From positions 1-64,000 of the forward strand of contig CAYJLF010000015.1 in assembly GCA_964371055.1 (NCBI GenBank): DNA of 64,000 bases, in the 5' to 3' direction. The translations under genes and the position numbers were made by a program. This DNA is from CAYJLF01 sp964371055. Its GTDB lineage: Bacteria; Eisenbacteria; RBG-16-71-46; CAIMUX01. Positions 47,711-56,085 of this stretch are shown piece after piece (within the stretch, counting starts at the first letter, position 1; each line of letters opens with the position of its first letter). The notes beneath the pieces were generated by a model. It was not told the DNA's origin, made no database searches, and saw only the letters and a list, made by a program, of their open reading frames with translations.

Positions 47711-48519
47711 TGGATCCCTGTTTCAGGCCTGTGCTCCTGCGGCCTCGAGGCGGCGGCCCTGTCCGCCTCTCCGAGCAGTTCCGCGACCCCCTTCTCCAGC
47801 GACCCGAGGTAGTCCGCGATGCTCCAAGCCACCTTCTGTCCATTCGTGGTGAGCTCGATTCCGCTGATCAGATCAGGCGCGACCTCAAAGCGGAGGTGGA
47901 CCTCCGTCGAGCATATCTCCTTGAGCGCATCCTCTATCGCCGCCCTCTGTTCGCCGGGCAGTTCGAACGCACTGCGCACCAGCACCGGCTCCGACAGCCC
48001 CTTCAGCGCTCCAGCCAGATCTGCTTTCGCCTGCCCGTCCAGCTCTCGTAACCGGCGCGTCAACACGTCGCCGAGCCGTTCCTCCAGAGTCGTGGTCGCA
48101 AGATCCGCCAGAGCCTTTCGCGTGATGGCGAACACTTCCTGCTGGGTCCGACCACGGATGGCCTGGCTCAGGCTCCGGGCCTCGTTTCTCAGCGTGCCCT
48201 GCTGCCGGACACGCACCGCCTCGGCCGCTTCCCGCGCTTCGGCGAGGAGTCGCTGACGCTCAGCCCTCGCCTCGTCCGTGGTCCGGGTCCAGAGTTCCGC
48301 TCGCTCCCGGTCGAAGTCTTCGTTCTTCTCTCGGAACTCGTCCCGCTCCTTTTGCGCCTCGCCCTTGCTTGCCTCGGCGGCCCCGAGTTCCTCGGCGATC
48401 CGCTTCTCCCGCGCATCGATGGCACGGAGAATCGGCTTGTACAGGAAGCGTCTGAGCAACCATATCAGCACCAGGAAGTTGAGCGCCTGGGCGCCAATCG
48501 TGAACCAATTGATGAGCAT
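47707..48519 (-). CDS. atpF: N-ATPase b subunit with delta-like C-terminal extension
   Basis: A 270-residue peripheral-stalk subunit, longer than a normal b subunit (about 160). It has one N-terminal membrane helix (AQALNFLVLIWLLRRFLYKP) and a long charged coiled coil. A C-terminal part (VLVRSAFELPGEQRAAIEDA; FEVAPDLISGIELTTNGQKV) resembles the delta/OSCP C-terminus. There is no separate delta gene here, the usual situation in N-ATPase operons, so the extension probably takes over its role. It lies four bases after atpE. Confidence 0.92.
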   Translation of the reverse strand: MLINWFTIGAQALNFLVLIWLLRRFLYKPILRAIDAREKRIAEELGAAEASKGEAQKERDEFREKNEDFDRERAELWTRTTDEARAERQRLLAEAREAAEAVRVRQQGTLRNEARSLSQAIRGRTQQEVFAITRKALADLATTTLEERLGDVLTRRLRELDGQAKADLAGALKGLSEPVLVRSAFELPGEQRAAIEDALKEICSTEVHLRFEVAPDLISGIELTTNGQKVAWSIADYLGSLEKGVAELLGEADRAAASRPQEHRPETGIQ

Positions 48520-48523
48520 CGGC

Positions 48524-48805
48524 TCACTGTCCTGCGGGTGTGGCGATGACGTGGTTCCAGAATGGGTTGGCGAAGATGAGAATCATCGAGACCACGAAAC
48601 AGTAGATCGCCGTGGACTCGATCATCGCCAGGCCGACGAACAGGGTCCGGGTGATCGTGGCCGACGCGTCGGGCTGCTCCGCCAGCGAACTCAGCGCCGT
48701 CGCGACCGCCCTCCCTTCCCCCAGCGCCGGTCCCAGACAGCCGAAACCGGTGGTGATACCAGCGATGACAATGGACGCCACCGCGATCGTGGTCGTGCTA
48801 TCCAT
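48524..48805 (-). CDS. atpE: N-ATPase c subunit (rotor ring)
   Basis: A 93-residue two-helix hairpin that forms the ion-translocating ring. The ion site reads GEGRAV on helix 1 (E30) and IESTAIY on helix 2 (E63, S64, T65, Y68). The helix-2 ligands match the Na+-binding EST..Y of Ilyobacter, but the helix-1 Gln of that protein is Glu here. A second carboxylate is characteristic of N-ATPase rings, so ion choice (Na+ or H+) cannot be decided from sequence. Confidence 0.95.
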   Translation of the reverse strand: MDSTTTIAVASIVIAGITTGFGCLGPALGEGRAVATALSSLAEQPDASATITRTLFVGLAMIESTAIYCFVVSMILIFANPFWNHVIATPAGQ

Positions 48806-48836
48806 GGAACCTCCTCCTGCTCCTGTCGATCGCTCG

Positions 48837-49532
48837 TCAAGCCGCCGCCTCGACTTCGGGCCGGGGCTTGCGGACTCGGGTCGCGGCCGCGATGTAGACC
48901 GCGGCCAGGATGCTGAAGATGTACGCCTGCACCATGCCGGTGAGCAGGCCGAGCAGTATCATGACGACCGGAAAGATGAATGGGGCGATCGAAAGCAGAA
49001 TACCGATGATCATCGCCCCGCTCATCATGTTGCCGAACAGACGGATGGCGAGGGCGAGCGTGCGTGACAGCTCGCTGATGATGTTGAACGGCAACATGAT
49101 GAACGTCGGCTTCGTGTAGGAGAGCAGATACCCACGCAGCCCACGCTCCTCGATGCCGAAGAGCGGCACGCCGACAAACACACAGAGGGCAAGCGCCGCG
49201 GTGGTCGAGAGCGATCCCGTCGGAGCTTCGTAGCCCGGAATGACCGTGAAGAGACTCGCCGTGGCGAGGAACAGGAACAGCGTGCCGAGAAACGCGAGAT
49301 ACTTTTCCGGTCGGCGGATGCCGAGCTCTGCGATCTGCTTCTGCATGCCGATGACCAGCATTTCCAGGACGTTCTGCCAGCGGGAGCGTTCCAGGCCCGT
49401 CGACAGCCTGTGCGTAATGAGCTTGGACCCGACCGCCAGCACGAGCATCAGCGCCCACGTGAACACAATGGTGGCGTTGAGGGTCAAGAACCCGTACTGC
49501 CAGAAAATCCGTTCATCTGGGCTGAGGCGCAT
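48837..49532 (-). CDS. atpB: N-ATPase a subunit
   Basis: A 231-residue membrane stator subunit with about five helices. The essential arginine of the half-channels is R164 in LALAIRLFGNMMSG. The block EERGLRGYLLSYTKPTFIML is typical of N-ATPases. The start overlaps the end of atpR by 20 bases. It provides ion access to the c ring. Confidence 0.93.
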   Translation of the reverse strand: MRLSPDERIFWQYGFLTLNATIVFTWALMLVLAVGSKLITHRLSTGLERSRWQNVLEMLVIGMQKQIAELGIRRPEKYLAFLGTLFLFLATASLFTVIPGYEAPTGSLSTTAALALCVFVGVPLFGIEERGLRGYLLSYTKPTFIMLPFNIISELSRTLALAIRLFGNMMSGAMIIGILLSIAPFIFPVVMILLGLLTGMVQAYIFSILAAVYIAAATRVRKPRPEVEAAA

Positions 49533-49836
49533 GGCCGACCTCCATCGTCCGCGAGCTGTCCTGTTCGGCCGGCCGACCGAAGAGCCGCGTCACGAGGAAA
49601 CGCGCGATGACAAATCCCAGCAGACTCGCCAGCAGCCGTCTCCCTTGACCGCCCGAGACGAAGTAGAGCCCGGCGAGGGTGATGCCGGTCCGCACAATCA
49701 AACTACCCAGAAACCAGAGGGCCGGACGTTTGGACGACACGCCCTTCCTCACCGTCCACCAAAGCCCGCCGAAGAACACCGCCCCGAGCAACAGTCCCAC
49801 CAGCCCCGCCAGCGCCAGCGACAGAGGTTCACTCAT
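49513..49836 (-). CDS. atpR: N-ATPase AtpR protein
   Basis: A 107-residue membrane protein with three hydrophobic segments, the last ending in LLGFVIARFLVTRLFG. Size, order and the SLIVRTGITLAGLYFV pattern match AtpR, a subunit found only in N-ATPase operons between atpQ and atpB. Proposed roles concern ring assembly. It overlaps both neighbours. Confidence 0.85.
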   Translation of the reverse strand: MSEPLSLALAGLVGLLLGAVFFGGLWWTVRKGVSSKRPALWFLGSLIVRTGITLAGLYFVSGGQGRRLLASLLGFVIARFLVTRLFGRPAEQDSSRTMEVGHAPQPR

Positions 49837-50161
49837 CGCCGTCCTCCTCTTCCGCCCGCATGGCTTTCTCTTCTTTCGCGACCCAGTACCATGCGTTCAG
49901 ACAGCCGATCCCCAGCCCGGCAACCAACAGCGCTAAAGTCCACGAATACGGGCCCGCATGATTCTTGTCCAGCCAGAGGCCGATCCCGGCGCCGAGCAGG
50001 GTCGGCACCGACACCGACCAACCGATGATTCCCATCATTCCCAGCCCGAACCAGACGCCCTGCGTAGACTTCCGGGCCTTGACCTTTCGAGCAGCCTTCG
50101 CACCGACCTCTCCGGCGAAGGTCGAATCGTGCTTGGAGCCTGTCTTTCGTCGGTCAGTCAT
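49829..50161 (-). CDS. atpQ: N-ATPase AtpQ (AtpI-like) protein
   Basis: A 110-residue protein with a basic N-terminus and two membrane helices (WFGLGMMGIIGWSVSVPTLL; LALLVAGLGIGCLNAWYWVA) joined by GAGIGLWLDKN, as in AtpI/AtpQ. It probably helps assemble the c ring or bind Mg2+. The tail is acidic (AEEEDGDE). It overlaps the epsilon gene by eight bases and atpR by eight. Confidence 0.86.
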   Translation of the reverse strand: MTDRRKTGSKHDSTFAGEVGAKAARKVKARKSTQGVWFGLGMMGIIGWSVSVPTLLGAGIGLWLDKNHAGPYSWTLALLVAGLGIGCLNAWYWVAKEEKAMRAEEEDGDE

Positions 50162-50558
50162 GTTGAAGGCTCGCGAAGCGACCCACTAACTCCGTTTCTA
50201 GCCTCGTTACGGCCAGTCGTACGCGCTGCTCGTGCTCATCCAGGCTCACAAACTCCTTCTCCACCGCGTCGCGCAATTGCCCAAGGTCCGTTCCGGCGAT
50301 CGCCCGTCGCACGGACACCAGCACCTCCGGGCCAGTCTTGACCAGCACTCCTTCGTCTACAGCCACCACCATCTCCCCATCAGACGCCGTCTCGTAGACC
50401 AGAATCCCCGGCACGAGCGCCGCGACACAATCGAGTCGATGGGGCAGGAGTCCAAACGATCCCCCACGCATCTCCGCGACGATGCGCGACACGCCGGCTT
50501 CCTCGCCGAAGACCCCGAACGGAAGGAGGATCCTAAGATTCATGAGTGTCTGCGGCAT
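50154..50558 (-). CDS. atpC: N-ATPase epsilon subunit
   Basis: A 134-residue subunit with the epsilon beta-sandwich (NLRILLPFGVFGEEAGVSRI; GGSFGLLPHRLDCVAALVPG) and a C-terminal helical hairpin (DEHEQRVRLAVTRLETELVG). ATG 50558 has GGAGGGG upstream and overlaps the beta gene by 26 bases; the ATG at 50543 is a second option. It links the gamma shaft to the ring and may inhibit ATP hydrolysis. Confidence 0.9.
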   Translation of the reverse strand: MPQTLMNLRILLPFGVFGEEAGVSRIVAEMRGGSFGLLPHRLDCVAALVPGILVYETASDGEMVVAVDEGVLVKTGPEVLVSVRRAIAGTDLGQLRDAVEKEFVSLDEHEQRVRLAVTRLETELVGRFASLQHD

Positions 50559-51963
50559 GCTCGCCCCTCCGTTTCGCCCTTCCCTTCGCCTCACCAATCG
50601 TCCCGATCATGTAGAGCGCGCCTTCCGGGTAGTCCTGGAATTCATCGCCGAGAATGCGCTCGCAGCCATCCAGCGCGTCCTGGAGGCTGACGAGTTTTCC
50701 GGCAAGGCCGGTGAGCTGCTCGGTCGTGAAGAAGGGCTGGGTGAGAAAACGCTCCAGCCGGCGGGCGCGGGCGACCACGCTGCGGTCGTCCGGCGACAGC
50801 TGCTCCAGGCCCAGCATGGCGATGATGTCCTTGAGCCCGGCGTAACGGGCAAGAGTCCGTCGGACTTCCTGCGCCAAACGGTAGTGGCGTTCGCCGACGA
50901 TGCTCGCCGTGGCCATCCGGGAACTGGACATCAGTGGGTCGATGGCCGGGAAGAGCCCTTCGCTGGCCCGCTGGCGCGAGAGCACGATCGACGCAGAGAG
51001 ATGCGAGAACGTATGCACCGCCGCGGGATCGGTGAAGTCATCCGCGGGCACATACACCGCCTGGATCGAGGTGATCGCGCCGGCATCGGTATTGGCGATG
51101 CGCTCCTCCAACCCCGCCAACTCGGTGCCCATCGTCGGCTGGTAGCCCAGACGTGACGGCATCTGTCCCAGCATGCCGGACACCTCCATGCCGGCCTGGA
51201 TGAACCGGAAGATGTTGTCGATCAGAAGCAGCACATCACGGTGCTCGTCGTCCCGGAAATACTCGGCCATCGTCAGGGCGACGTGGCCCACCCGAAACCG
51301 GGTTGCGGCCGGCTCGTTCATCTGGCCGAACACCATCACCATGTTCGGCAACACTCCGGCTTCCTTCATCTCGCGGTAGAGTTCCTCTCCCTCGCGACTT
51401 CGTTCCCCAATGCCGCAGAAGATGCTGACCCCCTCCTGGTGCTCGATCATGTTGTGGATCATCTCCGTGAGCAGCACCGTCTTGCCGACTCCCGCTCCGC
51501 CGAAGAGCCCCGCCTTGCCGCCCCGCTCCAGCGGCATGAGCAGATCGATGACCTTGATTCCCGTCTCGAAGATCTCGGACTTGATGGAACGTTCGGACAA
51601 AGGCGGCGGGGAGCGGTGGACGGACCGCCACTCGACATCCGACGGCGCGTCCCGGCGGTCGATGGCGCTGCCAAAGACGTCGAACATGCGCGAAAGCGTC
51701 CCCTGGCCCACCGGCGCCTTGAGGGGTCCGCCGGTATCCTGCACCGTCATGCCGCGAGCCAGCCCCTGCGTGGGAGTCAACGCGATCCCGCGCACGTGGT
51801 GCGCGTCGCGCTGCGCCAGCACTTCGATGACAATGCGCCCTTCATCCCCGGTCCGCAGAAGAGAACAGATCGGCGGCAAGTGCTGATCGAAACGTACATC
51901 TACGACGCTGCCGCGCACGGAGACGACGATGCCGAGATTCGGCACTCTCGCTCTGTCTTCCAT
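50533..51963 (-). CDS. atpD: N-ATPase beta subunit
   Basis: The 476-residue catalytic subunit. It has Walker A GGAGVGKT (155-162), catalytic Glu in GERSREG (E187), LLLIDNIFRFIQAGMEVSGM and GYQPTMGTELAGLEERIANT. The DELSEED-like loop reads LEQLSPDD. It is first in the operon and all following atp genes overlap or nearly touch. Order D-C-Q-R-B-E-F-A-G identifies an N-type (Na+/H+) rotary ATPase rather than the housekeeping F-type. Confidence 0.96.
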   Translation of the reverse strand: MEDRARVPNLGIVVSVRGSVVDVRFDQHLPPICSLLRTGDEGRIVIEVLAQRDAHHVRGIALTPTQGLARGMTVQDTGGPLKAPVGQGTLSRMFDVFGSAIDRRDAPSDVEWRSVHRSPPPLSERSIKSEIFETGIKVIDLLMPLERGGKAGLFGGAGVGKTVLLTEMIHNMIEHQEGVSIFCGIGERSREGEELYREMKEAGVLPNMVMVFGQMNEPAATRFRVGHVALTMAEYFRDDEHRDVLLLIDNIFRFIQAGMEVSGMLGQMPSRLGYQPTMGTELAGLEERIANTDAGAITSIQAVYVPADDFTDPAAVHTFSHLSASIVLSRQRASEGLFPAIDPLMSSSRMATASIVGERHYRLAQEVRRTLARYAGLKDIIAMLGLEQLSPDDRSVVARARRLERFLTQPFFTTEQLTGLAGKLVSLQDALDGCERILGDEFQDYPEGALYMIGTIGEAKGRAKRRGEHAADTHES

Positions 51964-52140
51964 CCGAGTTCCCGCCTATCGGCTGTCAGCCTGGTTCACG
52001 GGTCTCACTCCCCGAATCAGAGTACCGTACGATGAACCGAAGACGCATGCACTTCCTACTCCGCGCGGCTTTCCGCATGGCCTTCCGGTAGAGTGAACAC
52101 ATGCGCCACGGCTGGATGGGGACTTGCTCAAGGAGGACCA

Positions 52141-53208
52141 GTGACGTTGCGATTCGCGAAGTACAGGAGACAGAGTGGCCCGGGAGCCGCTCCACGACCG
52201 GCAGTCTCGTCTTTGGCGGGCGGGTTCCTCGCCGCGACCGCCGTGGTGACGGCTCTCCTCCTTACGGCCATCCAGGTGTCGACGTCCCGGGCGCAACTGG
52301 CAGCCGACTCCGCCGGCGCCGCCGAAGCTCGCATGCGAGAGACGATCGAGAATCTCTGCGCCAGTGACAAGAATGGTCGGGGGCCCGGCAGCAACGGACT
52401 GCGGTTGGCCCGTGACTACATCACCACCTCGTTGCGCCGCGTGAGCGTTGCTCCAGCCGGCGATGACGGCACCATGTTCCAGCTCTTCACTCCGACACCC
52501 ACCGAGATCCACGGGACTCTCAAGCTTTCCGAGGGCCAGGAATGGGGAAAGATCACGCTGGCGAACATCGTGGGTGTCCTGCCCGCCCGGACGATGGACG
52601 CGCCGTGCATCGTGATCTCTGCCCACTACGATGATCTCGGTCAGTTCGTCACCCTCGCTGACGACCCGGGGGCCAATGACCATGCCTCCGGCGTCGCCGT
52701 CCTGCTGGAGCTGGCGAGGCAGATGCGCCGGAAGGGACCGTTTCGCAACGCGGTCATTTTCGCCGCCTTTTCCGGCGAAGAGCAGGGCTCGCTCGGCGCG
52801 AAGCACTATCTCGCCGGTCCGCTTTGCCCTCCGGAGCGCACTCTGGCCGTCCTCAATCTCGACACCGTGGGGCGTATGGAAGGGAAAACGCTGTTCGTCT
52901 TCGGAACCAGCACGGCGGTCGAGTTTCCCCAGATCGTGGAGGGCGCGAGTCTCGGATTGGGGCTCGCGTTGATCACCCCGGCGGCGGCGGCGCCCTCTTC
53001 GGACCAGGCGCCGTTCTACGAGAAGGGGATTCCCGCACTGCATCTGACCACCGGACCGAACGCCGACTCTCAGCAGACCACAGACACTCCGGACACGTTG
53101 AACTATCCGGGTTTGGCCACGGTTGCCGACTTCGCACTGAAGACGGCGCTTCTTCTCGCCGAGCGAGAGGAACCGCTCTCGTTGGTGCCACCAGGCTCTG
53201 GCAAGTAA
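52141..53208 (+). CDS. Secreted M28-family zinc aminopeptidase
   Basis: A 355-residue peptidase anchored or secreted through an N-terminal hydrophobic segment (GGFLAATAVVTALLLTAIQV). All five zinc ligands of the M28 family are visible: H162 (AHYDD), D180 (GANDHASG), E213/E214 (SGEEQG), D241 (LNLDTVGR) and H301 (ALHLTTGPN). It would remove N-terminal residues from peptides outside the cytoplasm. GTG 52141 has AAGGAGG upstream. It is divergent from the N-ATPase operon. Confidence 0.9.
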   Translation: MTLRFAKYRRQSGPGAAPRPAVSSLAGGFLAATAVVTALLLTAIQVSTSRAQLAADSAGAAEARMRETIENLCASDKNGRGPGSNGLRLARDYITTSLRRVSVAPAGDDGTMFQLFTPTPTEIHGTLKLSEGQEWGKITLANIVGVLPARTMDAPCIVISAHYDDLGQFVTLADDPGANDHASGVAVLLELARQMRRKGPFRNAVIFAAFSGEEQGSLGAKHYLAGPLCPPERTLAVLNLDTVGRMEGKTLFVFGTSTAVEFPQIVEGASLGLGLALITPAAAAPSSDQAPFYEKGIPALHLTTGPNADSQQTTDTPDTLNYPGLATVADFALKTALLLAEREEPLSLVPPGSGK

Positions 53209-53237
53209 GCCCCGACCGCCCGAGAGCGCGGCGTTCG

Positions 53238-53696
53238 TCAGGGCTGCTGCGCCTGGCCGGGCGAAGGCGGCTCACCCGGTTGGTTCTCGAGCGTGCTTCG
53301 CAGGAGTTCCGCGGCCCGGCGCAACTGATCCAGCGAGACAGGATCAGAGTTCGTCAAGGTTCGCGTGACAGAGTCGCGCATCCCGAGGACCGCCTGGAGC
53401 GCCGCCCGGGCCGCCGGCAGGTTCGTGCGGCTCGACTCGGTCCGGACGCCGTCGAAGAAGGCCGTGGAGGACTGCACGGCCAGGCCGTAGTTATGCTGGG
53501 CGACGACGTCGATCAGTCCGTGTGCGCGCGCGTAGAGTTCGCACACGCGCCCCCTCGCTTCCGCGTCGGCGACCCTAGCCTGCAAAGACGCGACCTCGCC
53601 TTCGAGTTCGAGCCGGCGCTGCCGCTCGGGCACGAATCCGATCAGGTACGCAATGCCGATCAGCAGGACGACCACGGCAACCAGGATCCGTTTCAT
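53238..53696 (-). CDS. Small membrane-anchored coiled-coil protein
   Basis: A 152-residue protein with one N-terminal membrane helix (ILVAVVVLLIGIAYLIGFVP), a short coiled coil (LEGEVASLQARVADAEARGR) and a helical C-terminal domain ending in a Pro/Gln-rich tail. No family was recognised. ATG 53696 follows GGAGGAG. Its start sits just past the frameshifted end of the AtpG-like gene, so they are probably co-transcribed. Confidence 0.65.
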   Translation of the reverse strand: MKRILVAVVVLLIGIAYLIGFVPERQRRLELEGEVASLQARVADAEARGRVCELYARAHGLIDVVAQHNYGLAVQSSTAFFDGVRTESSRTNLPAARAALQAVLGMRDSVTRTLTNSDPVSLDQLRRAAELLRSTLENQPGEPPSPGQAQQP

Positions 53697-53710
53697 CGTT
53701 GCTCCTCCGA

Positions 53711-54511
53711 TCAAGTCGGCCAACTCCTCGTCGATGCCGGTCTGCCGTAGCGGTGGAACGTCCAGTTGAGATCCCCCGCCCTGTCGCCGACATTCCGTTC
53801 GGCACCCTGCGTCGCCGCCAGGCGGCTTGCGTTCTCGCTCGAGAGGGACTCAGCGCACGCCCGGAAGAGCGACACGAACACGTACTCGCGGACGAGCTCC
53901 TTCGGGATCGCGGTCCCTCCGACCAGAACCTCCCGCCGCCGTTTCGTCGGCCACGGACGACCGGCCAAGTCGCCGTAAGAGGCATCATCCAACGGCAGGA
54001 GTCGTTGACGGACGGGCGCGTGGGCGGCCCCGGAGGTTCGGCGGTTGTAGAAGACATGGAACTGGTAGGCCGCTCCCCGGCCCTGGCGCGCTTCTCTCTC
54101 CACCAGGATCCGCCCGACCAGCGGATTGATGTCCTTGACGGAATGCGGCGCGGCGAAGAGCCCCGCGAGCTTCAGGCCCGCATCTGCCAGCCGTGCATAA
54201 ACGCGCTCGCCGACTGCCCAGACCATCCTCCGGCCGGGTAGAGCGGACAGGGCCTCCAGCGCATCTGCGGCCACCACGTCGTTGAACCGGCCCACAAGGT
54301 CCTGGTCAGAGCCGAATACGACCGCGCCGATGGGACCGGAGTCGAGGTGTCGGTTCAGCGCCGACAACCGATCCGCCGTCCCGATGTCCCGATGGGATGC
54401 CTTCCACAAGGGCGCGCTGGAGGCGACCATGGCTTTCATCGCGCCCACGACCGACCTGACAACCAGCGTTCGGCCGATCTTTCCCGGCAGGCTGGCGATA
54501 GGATCGCTCAT
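53711..54511 (-). pseudogene. Orphan AtpG-like gene with C-terminal frameshift
   Basis: Reads for 266 residues with clear gamma-subunit features: VVRSVVGAMKAMVASSAPLW, VVFGSDQDLVGRFNDVVAAD, VWAVGERVYARLADAGLKLA and CAESLSSENASRLAATQGAE, roughly half identical to the operon atpG. After TFHRYGR the frame runs into an early stop. A one-base shift restores QTGIDEELADLIGG, matching SAIDEELFDVISG of the true subunit. The C-terminal helix needed to fill the catalytic head is therefore lost in the annotated frame. It is an inactive copy, a sequencing error or a diverged accessory protein. It follows the baeRF gene. Confidence 0.75.
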
Positions 54512-54547
54512 CTCTCCTCCCGTGACGTCGGCCCCGGCGGGGTCGGC

Positions 54548-55711
54548 TCAGTATCGATACGTTGCGGCCAATCCCGTCGTCGTCGGCATCCGTTCGGCCG
54601 GGATCACGAGGACGTTTCCCCCCATCTTCACGACGAGCTCACCAAGGTCGTCGAGGAGGTCATCGAGGTGCGGGTCGCTCACGGCAGCGATCTCCAACTG
54701 GCCCGTCGCCCCGTCGAGCCGCCCGGAAATCCGGCGGTCGGCCTCGATCAGAAGGGTCGCAACCCGCCCGCCTGCCGCCGCCTGCGCGACCTCCGTGAGG
54801 TCATCGCTGCCGGCGTTCCTGGACCTGGCTTTCTCGAACTCATCGCCGAGCAGAGCCAACCGCGACAAATACCGAGGCTCCATGACCTGCCAGGCCAGGG
54901 CGCCGAGCTCGTCGGCCGAGACGGAATCGGGGTTGAACTTGATGCTATCGGCGACGAGCAGCGGGTTCTGGCTCAACTGATGGAAGAGCTGATGATGCTC
55001 CGGCAACGCCGCCAGGATCAGCGGCAGCCCCGAAGGTCGGGAGTGGTGCTCCTGCACGGCACGGTCAGCCGCCCGGAAGAAGCGCTCCGCGTCGATCTCC
55101 ACCTCGTCACTCTTGGCGCCCTGGCCGTGGTGCATGGGGGAGCTCCCGCCGCCGACGCCGCCGTAAGAGGCGACCGTATGGTGAGGATCGGTCAGTTCGC
55201 CGCCAAGCGCTTCCGTGATCGTCCGCGGGACCTCCGGGACGAGATCGGTCTCCGTGAGCCCGTGGCGGTCGCCCTCGAAAAGCCTAATCGCGTGAAGACT
55301 GAGCCCGAGAACCTGGTAACGATCGGCCGAGGCGAGGAAACGCCGCAACGGCTTGGTGTGGAAGCTGTCCGCCACGACCACCAGTTCCTCGACCGGCAGC
55401 GGAAGCTTGAAGACGCGAAAGAGGAGCGGCCCGGCCAGCACAGCCAGTCCATCCAGGGTGTGATCCCAGAAGCGACTGTCGCGAGCAAGAGCCTCGAAAG
55501 GGTCCAGAAGCAGCCGCGTCTCAGCGGCCGGATAGTTCTGCCGAAGCGAAGTTTCCATCTCCTTCACGAGATTCCGAAACCGAATCGGATCCTGCCGGTT
55601 CTCGGGATGGTGCCGGTGAGTCGGCTGGTAGAGCGAGAGGGACGGCTGCAGTTCCATCGCGGCCAGCTCCGACAGTAATTCTGGGGTGAGCAGTGTGGGT
55701 TGCGTCGTCAC
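54548..55711 (-). CDS. baeRF-type (bacterial eRF1-like) protein
   Basis: A 387-residue cytoplasmic protein. The N-terminal part has LSLYQPTHRHHPENRQDPIR, LDPFEALARDSRFWDHTLDG and LFRVFKLPLPVEELVVVADS. The later part has RFFRAADRAVQEHH and a last domain with VATLLIEADRRISGRLDGAT and LVVKMGGNVLVIPAERMPTT, the domain-3 pattern of baeRF/Vms1-like proteins related to eRF1. Families of this type are thought to act at ribosomes as peptidyl-tRNA releasing factors; function here is not known. GTG 55711 has GGGAGGG upstream. It precedes the AtpG-like gene by 36 bases. A truncated copy is at 59324-59767. Confidence 0.75.
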   Translation of the reverse strand: MTTQPTLLTPELLSELAAMELQPSLSLYQPTHRHHPENRQDPIRFRNLVKEMETSLRQNYPAAETRLLLDPFEALARDSRFWDHTLDGLAVLAGPLLFRVFKLPLPVEELVVVADSFHTKPLRRFLASADRYQVLGLSLHAIRLFEGDRHGLTETDLVPEVPRTITEALGGELTDPHHTVASYGGVGGGSSPMHHGQGAKSDEVEIDAERFFRAADRAVQEHHSRPSGLPLILAALPEHHQLFHQLSQNPLLVADSIKFNPDSVSADELGALAWQVMEPRYLSRLALLGDEFEKARSRNAGSDDLTEVAQAAAGGRVATLLIEADRRISGRLDGATGQLEIAAVSDPHLDDLLDDLGELVVKMGGNVLVIPAERMPTTTGLAATYRY

Positions 55712-55795
55712 TTCGGGAATCCCTCCCCCGCCCGTCTCCAAGCGGCTACGAGTCAGCACGGCCGAATCCTGCGGGCGACCGCTCGGCCTCAGTCC
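55712..55795. other. Spacer between baeRF and the conserved element
   Basis: Non-coding; not conserved with the equivalent interval of the second copy. Confidence 0.4.
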
Positions 55796-55979
55796 TATCC
55801 ACTCGGATCACTCAAGACCTGTGCCACCGCCGCCCGGGATGGCCCTCTGTTGGAAAGCAACGGATTCAGCGGGTGGCTGGCCGATATACCGTCCCGGGGC
55901 GCGGCGGTGCCGGCGACTCCGCTGTTCTCAATGCGTCAAAGTGATGGGGGGTCGATCAATCGGGTGCGGGTGGAAGCGG
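55796..55979 (-). repeat. Conserved 184-bp upstream element, copy A
   Basis: Direct repeat of 59887-60070 (both 184 bases, no net length difference), well conserved at both ends with a more variable centre. The minus strand contains TGGCAC-N5-TTGAG (55826-55811), close to a sigma-54 site except for A in place of C in TTGC, conserved in both copies. Neither strand shows a credible gene. It lies upstream of the baeRF gene in each copy. Confidence 0.7.
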
Positions 55980-56085
55980 ACAAACTCCCCGCGGGGGGCG
56001 CGGCCGGCCGCCCCGAGTAGCCCTGGCATGTTCCCCGGAATGTGGCCATACTCCCACGCTGGAACGAACGTCAAGGGAGAACGGA
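55980..56085. other. Leader of the split cytoplasmic gene
   Basis: Non-coding, GC-rich. GGGAGA just before the ATG at 56086 is the only signal seen. Confidence 0.35.

Noticed and set aside
51975..51990. GCCGATAG before atpD, similar to a sigma-28 -10 box
   Set aside because: No TAAA-type box lies at the required distance.
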